A stretch of 15,588 nt of DNA from Desulfomicrobiaceae bacterium (GCA_003530935.1 DPEO01000057.1:1-15588); one strand, 5' to 3'. Shown: positions 1-8,123, numbered from the stretch's first letter. Numbers and translations are program-made. The notes: generated by a model not told the origin, from the letters alone.

Positions 1-1063
1 CGCCGCCGCCCAGGAGCCCCGGCAGGGAGCGGAGAGTGGCGCGGACGGCTTCGGCGCGGTGCGGCAGGTCAAGCCAGTAGGCCACGTGCGCTGCCAGGGC
101 GGCGCTGTGGGCCTGATCTTGGAGGAGTTCCGGGAAGACCTCGGTGCCGAGCACGAGATTGGGCAGGGCGATGAACGGTACCCGCACCACGCGCTTGCCC
201 ACCGCGTAGGTGAGGGGCGAAAAACGATAGGCCACCACCGTGGGGACGTGGAGCAGGGCGGTCTCCAGGGTGACGGTGCCCGAGGCCGCCAGGGCCAGCT
301 GGCACGAGCGGATCCACGGATAGCGTTCTGCGGCGGGCACCAGGCGTACGGCAGGACCGTCTCCCCACAGGTTACGCACCATGGCTTCGGAGATGCCTGG
401 GGCCACAGGAAGGAGGAATTCCAGCCCCGGATAGCGGCGGGCGAGGAGCCGGCACGCCTCGGCAAAGGTGGGAAGCAGGGCGGTGAGTTCTCTGCGACGG
501 CTTCCGGGAAGCACGGCGATGCGCCCGGGGATGGGGTGGATGGCCATCACCTCGGGCGTGCAGACTGCGTCCACCAAGGGGTGGCCCACAAAATCCACCT
601 CCATGCCAAAACGGGCGTAGAACGCGGACTCGAAGGGCAGGATGGAGAGGATGCGCCGCACGTGCGTTTTGAGGAAGTGGGCGCGGTTTTCCCGCCAGGC
701 CCAGAGTTTGGGGCTGATGTAATATACCGCCGGGATACCGAGCTTTTTGGCCATGGCAAGGAGGCGGAAGTGGTAGTCCGGGGCGTCGATGACCACCATG
801 AGGTCCGGGCGCAGTGCGGCAAGCTCCCGGCGGGTGCGGCGCAGGAGTTTGACGATGGTGCCTGCGTGGGCCAGGACCTCGGTAATCCCCATGACGGAGA
901 GGTCTTCGGTGGCAAGAAGCGGCTCCACCCCGGCGGCGCGCATGGCCGGGCCGGCCATGCCCACCAGGCGGGCCGTTGGGCATTGGCGCAGAATCTCCTG
1001 CGCGAGGAGACCGCCGTGTACGTCGCCGGAAATTTCGCCGGCATTGATCCATAGGGTGGGCAT
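1..1063 (-). CDS. lpxB: Lipid-A-disaccharide synthase LpxB (3' end beyond window)
   Basis: This glycosyltransferase (GT19) joins UDP-2,3-diacylglucosamine and lipid X to make the tetraacyl disaccharide of lipid A, at the inner face of the cytoplasmic membrane. The frame is open from the ATG at 1063 to the window edge, giving about 354 residues; the family is usually about 380, so only the C-terminus is missing. Visible family motifs are SGDVHG (residues 12-17), DAPDYH (93-98), SPKLWAW (117-123), PFE (143-145) and GHPLVD (160-165), all in the expected order. It starts 37 bp after the stop of the 73-residue gene and is the last visible member of the leftward operon. Its presence implies a lipid A-bearing outer membrane. 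Confidence 0.95.
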   Translation of the reverse strand, partial: MPTLWINAGEISGDVHGGLLAQEILRQCPTARLVGMAGPAMRAAGVEPLLATEDLSVMGITEVLAHAGTIVKLLRRTRRELAALRPDLMVVIDAPDYHFRLLAMAKKLGIPAVYYISPKLWAWRENRAHFLKTHVRRILSILPFESAFYARFGMEVDFVGHPLVDAVCTPEVMAIHPIPGRIAVLPGSRRRELTALLPTFAEACRLLARRYPGLEFLLPVAPGISEAMVRNLWGDGPAVRLVPAAERYPWIRSCQLALAASGTVTLETALLHVPTVVAYRFSPLTYAVGKRVVRVPFIALPNLVLGTEVFPELLQDQAHSAALAAHVAYWLDLPHRAEAVRATLRSLPGLLGGG

Positions 1064-1100
1064 GGGAAGGGGCGGCCCGTGCAGCCCACGGGCCAAGGGG

Positions 1101-1322
1101 CTATTTGTCGATGATTTCGCAGGTGGGGTTGGGGCACCACCATTCGTCGTCGCTGCCCTGGATGGCGGGCACCTCCTGGGACTCCAGCATGGCGGCCGTG
1201 GAAGCGTCGAGTTCCTGGAACTTTTGTCCGTGAAGGGCGGGCTTGGCGTCCTCGCTCAGGGCCTTGGGGGCCTTCGCTGCTGGGATGCTCATGGGGGTCT
1301 CGGTGGTAGGCTTGTCGGTCAT
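1101..1322 (-). CDS. Unrecognised 73-residue acidic protein with a C-terminal WWCPNPTC motif
   Basis: I do not recognise this family. The 73-residue product has a Thr/Pro/Ala/Lys-rich N-terminal half of low complexity, then an acidic stretch ending in DDEWWCPNPTCEIIDK, with paired Trp and two Cys (residues 63 and 68) five apart. There is no signal peptide or membrane segment. The start is supported by a strong GGGAGGAAG ribosome site, and the ATG overlaps the stop of the upstream EamA gene by 4 bp (ATGA), so translation is probably coupled. The lpxB start follows 37 bp after its stop. The Cys pair could bind a metal or be redox active. A small secreted or modified peptide is possible but unsupported, because no modification enzyme is nearby. 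Confidence 0.75.
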   Translation of the reverse strand: MTDKPTTETPMSIPAAKAPKALSEDAKPALHGQKFQELDASTAAMLESQEVPAIQGSDDEWWCPNPTCEIIDK

Positions 1323-2230
1323 GGTCTTCCTCCCTCGTTGGAATATTTGGTCTTCAAAGTAGGGTCTGAGGAAGTTTTTGGCAAGGCCGTGCGCTCCATG
1401 GCCAAAAGCAGCATCCCTGTGAGGATGCTTCCCATGCCTATGAGCTGGCCGGTGTTCACGGGCTCGTGCAGGAGAAAGATCCCCAGGGCTGTTGCGGTCA
1501 GTGGTTCCAGAAGCGAGATGGTGACCGCAGTGGCCACCGGGGTGCGGGTGAGCCCGCGTGAAAAGAGCAGGTAGGCCAGGGCGGTGGCGAAGACCCCGAG
1601 GTGCGCCATGGCGGCCATGGACTGGGGCTCCCAGAGCCAGGTCATCTCGAGAACCCCTAAAAGCGGGGCAAGCAGCACCGCGGCGATGCCGAAGACGCCG
1701 GCCATGGCGGTCTCCGGCCGTCGATCCCGAAGGATGCTTTTGCAGGCGGCGCAGTAGAGGGCGTAAGAGAAGCCTGCCCCCAGGGCGAGCGGCATGCCGG
1801 CCCAGGAAAACTCCCCCGCATGGGAAGAAGTGAGGAGCGCGCAGCCACAGACCGCCAGGGCCGTGGCGGGATACCAGGGCCAGGCCGGCCGCTCGTCGTG
1901 GAGGAGCACGCCGAGGATGCCTGCCGCCACGGGTGCGCTGCCGATGGCCGTGACAGTGCCTGCCGCTACCCCCATGGTCTTCACGGCCGCGAAAAAGCTT
2001 ACTTGGTAGAGGGCGACTCCGAGTCCGGCCAGCAGGGTCGCCCGGCGCGGCCAGGGACGCAGAAGTCCTGGGCGATCGGCGAGCATGGCCAGACCGAGGA
2101 GACAGGCCGCCCCGATGAGCAGGCGTATGGCCCCGACGGCCAACGGATGCGCTTGTGTGGAGGCCAGGGCCTGCGCCGTGCCCGTGGTCCCCCAAAGGAT
2201 GGCCGCAAGGGCGATACTCAGGCGGGGCAT
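1319..2230 (-). CDS. EamA-family (drug/metabolite transporter superfamily) permease
   Basis: This inner-membrane transporter is 303 residues long, the normal DMT size, and consists of two tandem EamA repeats with about ten hydrophobic segments in all. The N-terminus (MPRLSIALAAILWGTTGTAQ) is the typical first EamA helix, and an LLEPLTATALGIFLLHEP stretch near the C-terminus is the classic signature of the second repeat. Members export amino acids, nucleotides or other small metabolites; the substrate here cannot be told from sequence. Its start lies 13 bp inside the end of aroE, and its stop overlaps the start of the 73-residue gene by 4 bp, so all three are probably co-translated. Confidence 0.9.
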   Translation of the reverse strand: MPRLSIALAAILWGTTGTAQALASTQAHPLAVGAIRLLIGAACLLGLAMLADRPGLLRPWPRRATLLAGLGVALYQVSFFAAVKTMGVAAGTVTAIGSAPVAAGILGVLLHDERPAWPWYPATALAVCGCALLTSSHAGEFSWAGMPLALGAGFSYALYCAACKSILRDRRPETAMAGVFGIAAVLLAPLLGVLEMTWLWEPQSMAAMAHLGVFATALAYLLFSRGLTRTPVATAVTISLLEPLTATALGIFLLHEPVNTGQLIGMGSILTGMLLLAMERTALPKTSSDPTLKTKYSNEGGRP

Positions 2231-3021
2231 GGGCAGAGCGCTTGGGCGAGGAGGGCGTGGGCCTGATCCCCGGGGAAGGTGGCTTGGGTCCAGCGGGTGA
2301 ATTGGGCCTGAGCCTGGGCCACAAACATGGCCAGACCCGAGATGGTCGTACAGCCGCAGTCTTGGGCGTGGCGCACAAGCCGCGTGGGATCCGGGGTGTA
2401 GACCATGTCGTACACCGTGGCTGCGGCTGGGAGCGCTGCCTCCCAGGGCGAGCAGTCTTCCTGGGGGCCGCGCATGCCCAGCGGTGTGGCGTTCACCAGG
2501 AGGTCGAAATCGAGGTGTGTGCGTTTTTCCCAGGGGACGGCCTCGGCTCCCAAGTCTGTAGCCAAGGTTTGGGCGCGGGCGAGGTTTCTGGCCGTGACCG
2601 CCACCTGCCAGCCGCGCTCACGAAGGCCGTACACCGCGGCCCGGGCCGCACCCCCGGCGCCGAGCACCAGGGCTCGGCCTGGGGAAAGTTCGGCGATGGG
2701 GGCCATGAAGCCGGTGACATCGGTGTTGTCCGCCACCAGTTTGCCCTCCGCCCACAAAAGGGTGTTGGCCGCACCTATGGCCTTTGCCTCCGGGGTCACT
2801 CCATCCACAAGGCGGAGAATGGTTTCCTTATGGGGGATGGTGACACTCGCCCCATGGATGGGCAGCAGCCGCACCGCTTGGACAAAGGCCGCGAGGTCGT
2901 GGGGCGCGATGTCCCAGGCGTGGTAGGCCCCACAGAGCCCTGCGTGGCGCAGGGCCCAGTTGTGGAGCCGGGGGCTCAAGGAATGCCCCACGGGATGACC
3001 GATGACGCCCAAAAGGAACAT
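2218..3021 (-). CDS. aroE: Shikimate dehydrogenase AroE
   Basis: This enzyme reduces 3-dehydroshikimate to shikimate with NADPH, the fourth step from DAHP in the common aromatic pathway, in the cytoplasm. The product is 267 residues (family about 270). Visible are the shikimate-binding PVGHSLSP (residues 10-17), VTIPHKE with the catalytic Lys65, GAANTL, NTDVTGF with catalytic Asp101, the nucleotide-binding GAGGAARA (121-128) and NATPLGM (177-183). The ATG at 3021 shares one base with the stop of the preceding oxidoreductase gamma gene (TGATG). This fixes the start, and the open frame upstream of it is antisense or shadow sequence. Confidence 0.96.
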   Translation of the reverse strand: MFLLGVIGHPVGHSLSPRLHNWALRHAGLCGAYHAWDIAPHDLAAFVQAVRLLPIHGASVTIPHKETILRLVDGVTPEAKAIGAANTLLWAEGKLVADNTDVTGFMAPIAELSPGRALVLGAGGAARAAVYGLRERGWQVAVTARNLARAQTLATDLGAEAVPWEKRTHLDFDLLVNATPLGMRGPQEDCSPWEAALPAAATVYDMVYTPDPTRLVRHAQDCGCTTISGLAMFVAQAQAQFTRWTQATFPGDQAHALLAQALCPCPA

Positions 3022-3563
3022 CAGCGCTTCACACAAGCCGCGCCTGCGCGCAGGGCCTCGACGTTTTTGGGGATCAGGTGGCTGTAGTGGCTGGAGATGA
3101 CCGAAGAGAGGCTGGCCTCCACCACGTCCAAAGGCATGACTTCCGTGGCGGCCACGTAGGCGCCGAGGGCCACCATGTTGGCCATGCGGGTGTTGCCGAT
3201 GCCGTCGGCGATCTCGTTGGCCGGCACACCGATGACCCGCACCCGGGAGGCATCGGCGGTTTCTTCCGGCACCAGCGAGGTGTTGAGCACCAGAACGCCG
3301 CCGTCCACCAGCCGGGGGGCGAACTTGGTGAGCGACGGGCCGTTCATGATGATGAGGCTTTGCGGGGTGTGGATGATGGGCGAGCCGATGGGTTCGTCCG
3401 AGAGCACCACGGTGCAATTGGCCGTGCCCCCGCGCATCTCGGGGCCATACACCGGGATGTAGGTGACTTCCAGGCCGTGGTGCATCCCCGCATAGGCGAG
3501 GAGGTTGCCGATGAGCATGACTCCCTGGCCGCCGAAGCCGGCGATAATGGCATCCATGTACAT
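3021..3563 (-). CDS. 2-oxoacid:acceptor oxidoreductase gamma subunit
   Basis: This is the gamma subunit of a four-subunit thiamine-dependent 2-oxoacid:ferredoxin oxidoreductase, 180 residues long, which is normal for the separate gamma chain. It carries the N-terminal GFGGQG nucleotide-fold motif (residues 9-14), followed by GPEMRGG and the family-typical YxxxxHxIPKNVEALRAG tail. The chosen ATG lies 7 bases from a GGAGGGAG ribosome site; a second ATG two codons later has poorer spacing. It begins only 2 bp after the beta-subunit stop. The exact oxoacid (valine-derived 3-methyl-2-oxobutanoate, 2-oxoglutarate or another) is not settled by the gamma chain. Confidence 0.93.
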   Translation of the reverse strand: MYMDAIIAGFGGQGVMLIGNLLAYAGMHHGLEVTYIPVYGPEMRGGTANCTVVLSDEPIGSPIIHTPQSLIIMNGPSLTKFAPRLVDGGVLVLNTSLVPEETADASRVRVIGVPANEIADGIGNTRMANMVALGAYVAATEVMPLDVVEASLSSVISSHYSHLIPKNVEALRAGAACVKR

Positions 3564-3565
3564 GG

Positions 3566-4324
3566 TTAGGCTCCCTCCGTGGCGGCGATGTCTTTGAAGG
3601 TCCCCAAGGGGAAGTAGGGGATCATTTCGGAGGCGACCCGCTCATTGGCCGCCACCGGCGTCATACGCCAATTGGTGGGACAGGTGGAGAGGACTTCCAC
3701 GAAGGAAAACCCCTTGCCGTCCAGTTGGTATTGAAACGCCTTGCGGATGGCCTTCTTGGCGCCAAGGACGTTTTTCACCGTGTTGACGGCCACGCGCTCG
3801 CAGTACGCCGTGCCTCCCAGGCTGGCGATGATCTCGCTCATGCGGATGGGGGCGCCTTCGCGTTCCAGACAGCGGCCGCCCGGGCAGGTGGTGGTCTTTT
3901 GGCCGACCAAGGTGGTGGGCGCCATCTGCCCGCCGGTCATGCCATACACCGTGTTGTTGACGAAGATGACGGTCACCCGCTCGCCGCGGTTGGCGCAGTG
4001 CATGATCTCCGCCATGCCGATGGAGGCCAGATCGCCGTCGCCTTGGTAGGTGAAGACCACGGCGTCGGGCCGAGCGCGCTTGACGCCCGTGGCCACGGCC
4101 GGGGCCCGGCCATGGGGGGCTTCTACGGTGTCGAGGTTGAGGTAGTTGTAGAGGAACACGGAACAGCCGATGGAGCTTACGGCGATGGTCTTGTCCACCA
4201 CCCCCAGGTCGGTGAGGGCCTCGGCCACCAAGCGGTGGGCGATGCCATGTTGGCACCCTGGGCAGTAGTGGGTGGGACGATCCACCAAGACTTCCGGATA
4301 ATTGGTGACGCGGATTTCCTGCAT
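3566..4324 (-). CDS. 2-oxoacid:ferredoxin oxidoreductase beta subunit, thiamine-pyrophosphate binding
   Basis: This is the catalytic TPP-binding subunit, 252 residues long. The TPP/Mg motif is GDGDLASIG (residues 95-103) followed by NN at 123-124. Cysteines at 21 and 24 (CPGC), 54 (IGCS) and 215 (TCPTNW) match the four that hold the proximal [4Fe-4S] cluster in this family, so the subunit should carry both cofactors. With the alpha, gamma and ferredoxin-like delta chains it oxidatively decarboxylates a 2-oxoacid to an acyl-CoA and passes electrons to ferredoxin. A GGGAGA ribosome site precedes the ATG, 12 bp after the alpha stop. The family is oxygen-sensitive and typical of anaerobes. Confidence 0.94.
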   Translation of the reverse strand: MQEIRVTNYPEVLVDRPTHYCPGCQHGIAHRLVAEALTDLGVVDKTIAVSSIGCSVFLYNYLNLDTVEAPHGRAPAVATGVKRARPDAVVFTYQGDGDLASIGMAEIMHCANRGERVTVIFVNNTVYGMTGGQMAPTTLVGQKTTTCPGGRCLEREGAPIRMSEIIASLGGTAYCERVAVNTVKNVLGAKKAIRKAFQYQLDGKGFSFVEVLSTCPTNWRMTPVAANERVASEMIPYFPLGTFKDIAATEGA

Positions 4325-4336
4325 GCTGGTCTCCCG

Positions 4337-5398
4337 TTAGTGGTCGGCGCCAAGGGCGGTCAGGATTGGGGCTTCGAAGTCGTTGGGCGTGGGCAGGTTG
4401 CCGGGCAGATGGCCGTGGAAGGCACTGTCGGCCACCGTGCGGATGGCCAGGCGCACGTCGTCCACCATCTGTCCCAGGTTGTGTTCGAGGGTGAGGAAGC
4501 GTTTGCCCTGGTCGGCAAGGGCGCGCAGCATGGCCGAGGGGAAGGGGAAGAGGGTGATGGGCCGCACCAGCCCCACTTTGTGTCCGGCGTTGCGCAGCTT
4601 GCGCACCGTGCTCTTGGCGATGCGGCCGATGGATCCGTACGCCACGACGACGAGTTCGGCGTCCTCCACGAGGAATTGTTCGGCGCGGACCTCCGCCTCC
4701 ATGGCCTGGTACTTGGCGGCCAGGCGGGTGTTTTGTCCTGCCAGGGCCCCGTCTTCCAGAAAGAGCGATTTGATGATGCGCCCGGGTCGACCCACGGCGC
4801 CTTGCAAACACCAGCTTGCGGCCTCAGGATCAGCGGTGCGGGCGGGGGTATGGGGGGTGACCGGTTCTTTCATCTGCCCGAGGATGGCGTCCCCGAGCAC
4901 CATGACCGGGTTGCGGTAGTGAAAGGCAAGGTCGAAGGCGAGCATGGTGAGGTCGTAGGCCTCTTGCACCGTGCCGGGCGCGAGTACCAGGGTGCGGTAG
5001 TCGCCATGGCCGCCGCCGCGGGTGGCCTGGTAGTAGTCCCCCTGTGAGGGGCCGATGTCGCCCAGGCCCGGGCCGCCACGGTTCATATTGACGATGACTC
5101 CGGGAAGTTCGCTGCCGGCCATGTAGGAGATGGCCTCCTGCATGAGGGAGATGCCGGGGCTCGAGGACGTGGTCATGGCGCGCACCCCGCAGGCCGCGGC
5201 GCCAAGCAGCATGTTGGCGGCGGCCACTTCACTTTCCGCCTGGACGAACTCTCCTCCCGCCTTGGGCAGCTCCGCGGAAAGGAGTTCCGGGATGTCGTTT
5301 TGCGGAGTGATGGGATAGCCGAAATAGCAGCGCATGCCCGCGGCAAGCGCCGCCCGGGCGATGGCCTCATTGCCTTTGAGGAAGACGCGTTCGCTCAT
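4337..5398 (-). CDS. vorB: 2-oxoacid:ferredoxin oxidoreductase alpha subunit (VorB/KorA type)
   Basis: This is the alpha subunit, 353 residues long, containing the pyrimidine-binding and transketolase C-terminal-like regions. The start MSERVFLKGNEA, the YPITPQ motif (residues 28-33), the QAESEVAAANMLLGAAA helix and TTSSSPGISLMQEAISYMAG are hallmarks of the VorB/KorA group. The ATG at 5398 overlaps the stop of the upstream ferredoxin gene by 4 bp, which fixes the start despite an open extension upstream. VorB (3-methyl-2-oxobutanoate) is the closest label I can assign, but KorA (2-oxoglutarate) or an indolepyruvate or pyruvate relative cannot be excluded by eye, so the symbol describes the type and not a proven substrate. 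Confidence 0.9.
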   Translation of the reverse strand: MSERVFLKGNEAIARAALAAGMRCYFGYPITPQNDIPELLSAELPKAGGEFVQAESEVAAANMLLGAAACGVRAMTTSSSPGISLMQEAISYMAGSELPGVIVNMNRGGPGLGDIGPSQGDYYQATRGGGHGDYRTLVLAPGTVQEAYDLTMLAFDLAFHYRNPVMVLGDAILGQMKEPVTPHTPARTADPEAASWCLQGAVGRPGRIIKSLFLEDGALAGQNTRLAAKYQAMEAEVRAEQFLVEDAELVVVAYGSIGRIAKSTVRKLRNAGHKVGLVRPITLFPFPSAMLRALADQGKRFLTLEHNLGQMVDDVRLAIRTVADSAFHGHLPGNLPTPNDFEAPILTALGADH

Positions 5399-5622
5399 GC
5401 GGCCTCCTTGGTTTTGAAGACATGGATGGCGAAATCCGGGCACATGATGGCGCAAAAGGCGCAGCCTTTGCACTCCGCCATGCGTTCGGCAGGGACTTCG
5501 GCTACTTTGTAGCCTTGTTGGTTGAAACGGGAAGATTGCTGGATGATGCCGCTGGGGCAGGCCTGGACACAGAGCAGGCAGCCTTTGCAGCGGTCTTCCC
5601 GGAATTGGACGCGACTTGGCAT
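5395..5622 (-). CDS. 2x[4Fe-4S] ferredoxin-like delta subunit of the 2-oxoacid oxidoreductase
   Basis: This 75-residue protein has two classical cluster motifs, CKGCLLCVQACP (Cys 12, 15, 18, 22) and CKGCAFCAIMCP (Cys 51, 54, 57, 61), separated by about 30 residues. It is the electron-relay (delta) subunit that carries electrons from the TPP site towards free ferredoxin. The ATG at 5622 has a GGAGG site six bases upstream; an open extension further upstream lacks a ribosome site and resembles no ferredoxin N-terminus. It overlaps the alpha start by 4 bp and lies 22 bp after the queA stop. Confidence 0.93.
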   Translation of the reverse strand: MPSRVQFREDRCKGCLLCVQACPSGIIQQSSRFNQQGYKVAEVPAERMAECKGCAFCAIMCPDFAIHVFKTKEAA

Positions 5623-5644
5623 AAGCGACCTCCGAGGGGTGGGG

Positions 5645-6727
5645 TTAGCGGATGAGCATGGCGTCGCCATAGGAAAAAAATCGGAAACCGGAGTGCACCG
5701 CTTGTGCGTAGGCGGCGCGGATGGTGGACAGTCCCGCCAGCGCGGCGACCATAATGAGCAGGCTCGATGCGGGCAAGTGGAAGTTGGTGATGAGACTGTC
5801 CACCACCTGAAAGCGGTGGCCGGGGAGGATGTAGAGGTCGGTCCAGCCCTGGTAGGGGTGGATGCCGCCGGTTTTGACGGGCAGGCTCTCCAGGGTACGG
5901 GCGGACGTGGTCCCTACGGCCACGACGGGCCGGCCTTGGGCCTTGGCCTGGGCAATGGCCTGGGCCGCGTCCTCGGAAACCTCGATAAACTCGGCGTGCA
6001 TGCGGTGGTCGCGGATGTCCTCGCAGCGTACCGGGCTGAAGGTCCCGTACCCGACGTAGAGGCAGACCGTGGCGGTCTGCATCCCGCGCTCGCGGAGGGC
6101 AGCGAGGATTTGCGGGGTGAAATGGAGCCCTGCCGTGGGGGCGGCCACCGATCCGAGCTTGGCGGGATCGGCGTACACGGTTTGGTAGCGTTCCTGGTCC
6201 TCACCCGAGTCGGGCCGGGCGATATACGGAGGGAGCGGCATGTGACCGTGGCGCAGAAAGATGTCCGGAAGTTCTCCCTGCCAGGAAAGGCGCACGCGGC
6301 AGCGGCCGAAGTCCATACGCTCGAGGACGCGCACCTGAAGGCCGTGAAAATCGAGGGCTTGCCCTGGTTTGAGGCCGCGCACCAACCCTTCGGCCTCGGC
6401 CTGCCAGCCTGTGCCGTCCGGCTCCGGGACGATACGGGGAAGGGGGGTGAGCAGGAGAAATTCGCTTTTGCCGCCCGTGGGCTTGGTGGCGAGCAGCCGG
6501 GCTGGGAGCACCTTGGTGTTGTTGAAGACGAGAAGCGCTTCCGGGGGCAGAAGCTGGGGGAGCTCGGCAAAGGCGTGCTCGGAAAATATCGTCCCTTCAC
6601 GGGGGACCACGAGCAGCCGGGATGCCTCACGGTGTTGCGCCGGCGTCTGCGCGATGCGATCTTCAGGCAACTCGTAGATGTAGGATTGCAGGCAATAGCG
6701 TTCTGGGATAGGGGGCGAGGCAACCAT
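5645..6727 (-). CDS. queA: S-adenosylmethionine:tRNA ribosyltransferase-isomerase QueA
   Basis: QueA transfers and isomerises the ribosyl part of S-adenosylmethionine onto 7-aminomethyl-7-deazaguanine in tRNA, forming epoxyqueuosine at the wobble position. From the ATG at 6727 the product is 360 residues (E. coli 356). Family signatures visible are YELPEDRIAQTP near the start, FNNTKVLPARL, APTAGLHFT, VGTTSARTLES and DSLITNFHLPASSLLIMVAAL. A TTG six codons upstream is in frame but has no better ribosome site. It is the first gene of the leftward cluster and is divergent from bioA, with only 56 bp between their starts, in which I see no convincing promoter. Confidence 0.95.
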   Translation of the reverse strand: MVASPPIPERYCLQSYIYELPEDRIAQTPAQHREASRLLVVPREGTIFSEHAFAELPQLLPPEALLVFNNTKVLPARLLATKPTGGKSEFLLLTPLPRIVPEPDGTGWQAEAEGLVRGLKPGQALDFHGLQVRVLERMDFGRCRVRLSWQGELPDIFLRHGHMPLPPYIARPDSGEDQERYQTVYADPAKLGSVAAPTAGLHFTPQILAALRERGMQTATVCLYVGYGTFSPVRCEDIRDHRMHAEFIEVSEDAAQAIAQAKAQGRPVVAVGTTSARTLESLPVKTGGIHPYQGWTDLYILPGHRFQVVDSLITNFHLPASSLLIMVAALAGLSTIRAAYAQAVHSGFRFFSYGDAMLIR

Positions 6728-6783
6728 GGGCGCCCCGTAGTGCAAAGGGCGCTCGCCCGCAACCCATGGGAGGTCTCCCCGTC

Positions 6784-8079
6784 ATGGACTCCGCCCTGCA
6801 CCATCTCTTGGAGCTGGACCGCCGGCACGTGTGGCACCCGTATGCCACCATGCCTGCGGCCGTGCCCCCCGTAGTGGTGGAGTCCGCCCAGGGCGCCCGT
6901 CTGCGCTTGGCCGATGGCCGGGAACTCATCGACGGCATGGCGTCGTGGTGGGCGGTCATTCATGGCTATCGCCACCCCGAGCTGGATGCGGCCATCGTCC
7001 AGCAGCTCTCTCGCATGGCCCACGTCATGTTTGGCGGCATCACCCACGAGCCGGCAGTGCTCTTGGCGCGGGAGTTGGTGGATCTGGCGCCGGACCCGCT
7101 TTCTGTGGTGTTCTTTGCCGACTCGGGCTCTGTGGCCATGGAAGTGGCCATGAAGATGGCTTTTCAGTATTGGATGGGGCGGGGGCGACCGGAAAAATGT
7201 CGGCTGGTGGCCCTGCGCGGCGGCTACCATGGGGACACCCTGGGCGCCATGAGCGTGTGCGACCCGGAAAACGGCATGCACTCCCATTTCGCGCGGATTT
7301 TGCCCCAGCACTTTTTTGTGCCTCGCCCGGCAGTGCCCTGGGGGGCTGTCTGGGACGATCAGGCCATGGCCCCCCTGGAGACGGTGCTGGCGCGCCACGG
7401 ACGCGAGATCGCGGCCCTGGTGCTGGAGCCCGTGGTGCAAGGGGCGGGCGGCATGTATTTTTACCACCCACAATTTTTGCGTGCGGCGCGGCGTTTGTGC
7501 GACGACTATGACGTGCTGCTCATCGCCGACGAGATCGCTACCGGCTTTGGCCGTACCGGCCGCATGTTTGCCTGCGAGCATGCGGGGATTTCCCCGGACA
7601 TCATGGCCGTAGGCAAAGCGCTTACAGGCGGCTACCTGACGTTGGGGGCGGTGCTTGCCACAGCTGCGGTGGCCCAAGGGGTGAATGCTGGCGGCCCAGG
7701 CTGTCTCATGCATGGCCCGACCTTCATGGCCAATCCGCTCGCCTGCGCCGTGGCCCGGGCTTCGGTGGGAATCGTCCGGCAGGGTGCTTGGCGGCAGGCG
7801 GTGTCGCGTCTGGAGACGCTTTTGCGGGAGGGACTGGCTCCATGCCAAGACTTCTCCCATGTGGCTGAGGTTCGGGTGCTGGGCGGCATTGGAGTGGTGG
7901 AGCTGACCGCCCCGGTGACTATGGCCGTGATGCAACCGGCCTTGGTCGCGGCAGGGGTGTGGGTGCGGCCTTTTGGCCGCTTGGTGTACGTCATGCCGCC
8001 GTACGTCATCACGGAAGAAGATGTGGCGCGGTTGTGCCAGGCCGTGGTGGCGGTGGTGGCCGCCCATCCTCCCGCGTAG
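6784..8079 (+). CDS. bioA: Adenosylmethionine-8-amino-7-oxononanoate aminotransferase BioA
   Basis: This PLP enzyme transfers the amino group of S-adenosylmethionine to KAPA, giving 7,8-diaminopelargonate in biotin synthesis. The product is 431 residues (E. coli 429). Visible are HVWHPYATMP near the N-terminus, GMASWWAVIHGY, the cofactor loop DSGSVAMEVAMKMA, GGYHGDTLGAMSVCDP, IADEIATGFGRTG and VGKALTGGYLTLGAVLAT, whose Lys (residue 278) is the Schiff-base lysine. The ATG at 6784 has GGAGG ten bases upstream; an in-frame ATG at 6766 lacks a site. No other bio gene is in the window. It may be transcribed with the antiporter 44 bp downstream. Confidence 0.95.
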   Translation: MDSALHHLLELDRRHVWHPYATMPAAVPPVVVESAQGARLRLADGRELIDGMASWWAVIHGYRHPELDAAIVQQLSRMAHVMFGGITHEPAVLLARELVDLAPDPLSVVFFADSGSVAMEVAMKMAFQYWMGRGRPEKCRLVALRGGYHGDTLGAMSVCDPENGMHSHFARILPQHFFVPRPAVPWGAVWDDQAMAPLETVLARHGREIAALVLEPVVQGAGGMYFYHPQFLRAARRLCDDYDVLLIADEIATGFGRTGRMFACEHAGISPDIMAVGKALTGGYLTLGAVLATAAVAQGVNAGGPGCLMHGPTFMANPLACAVARASVGIVRQGAWRQAVSRLETLLREGLAPCQDFSHVAEVRVLGGIGVVELTAPVTMAVMQPALVAAGVWVRPFGRLVYVMPPYVITEEDVARLCQAVVAVVAAHPPA

Positions 8080-8123
8080 GGGGGCAACGTCAACCGGGAC
8101 TTTGAAAAACAGGAGGACCTTGC

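Noticed and set aside
59..1054. Long plus-strand open frame opposite lpxB
   Set aside because: It is antisense to a clearly recognisable LpxB and its translation is Gly/His/Glu-rich with no motif, typical of a shadow in GC-rich DNA.
1101..2378. 425-codon minus frame that covers most of the EamA gene and ends in the 73-residue protein
   Set aside because: Only the last 73 codons look like protein; the rest is an Arg/Pro/His-rich shadow of the EamA gene in another frame.
3725..5047. 440-codon plus-strand open frame
   Set aside because: It is antisense to the oxidoreductase alpha and beta subunits, which have intact family motifs, and has no ribosome site or motif of its own.
6728..6783. Shared promoter between queA and bioA
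   Set aside because: The 56 bp is GC-rich and no -35/-10 pair with proper spacing is visible on either strand; promoters may lie within the opposite gene.
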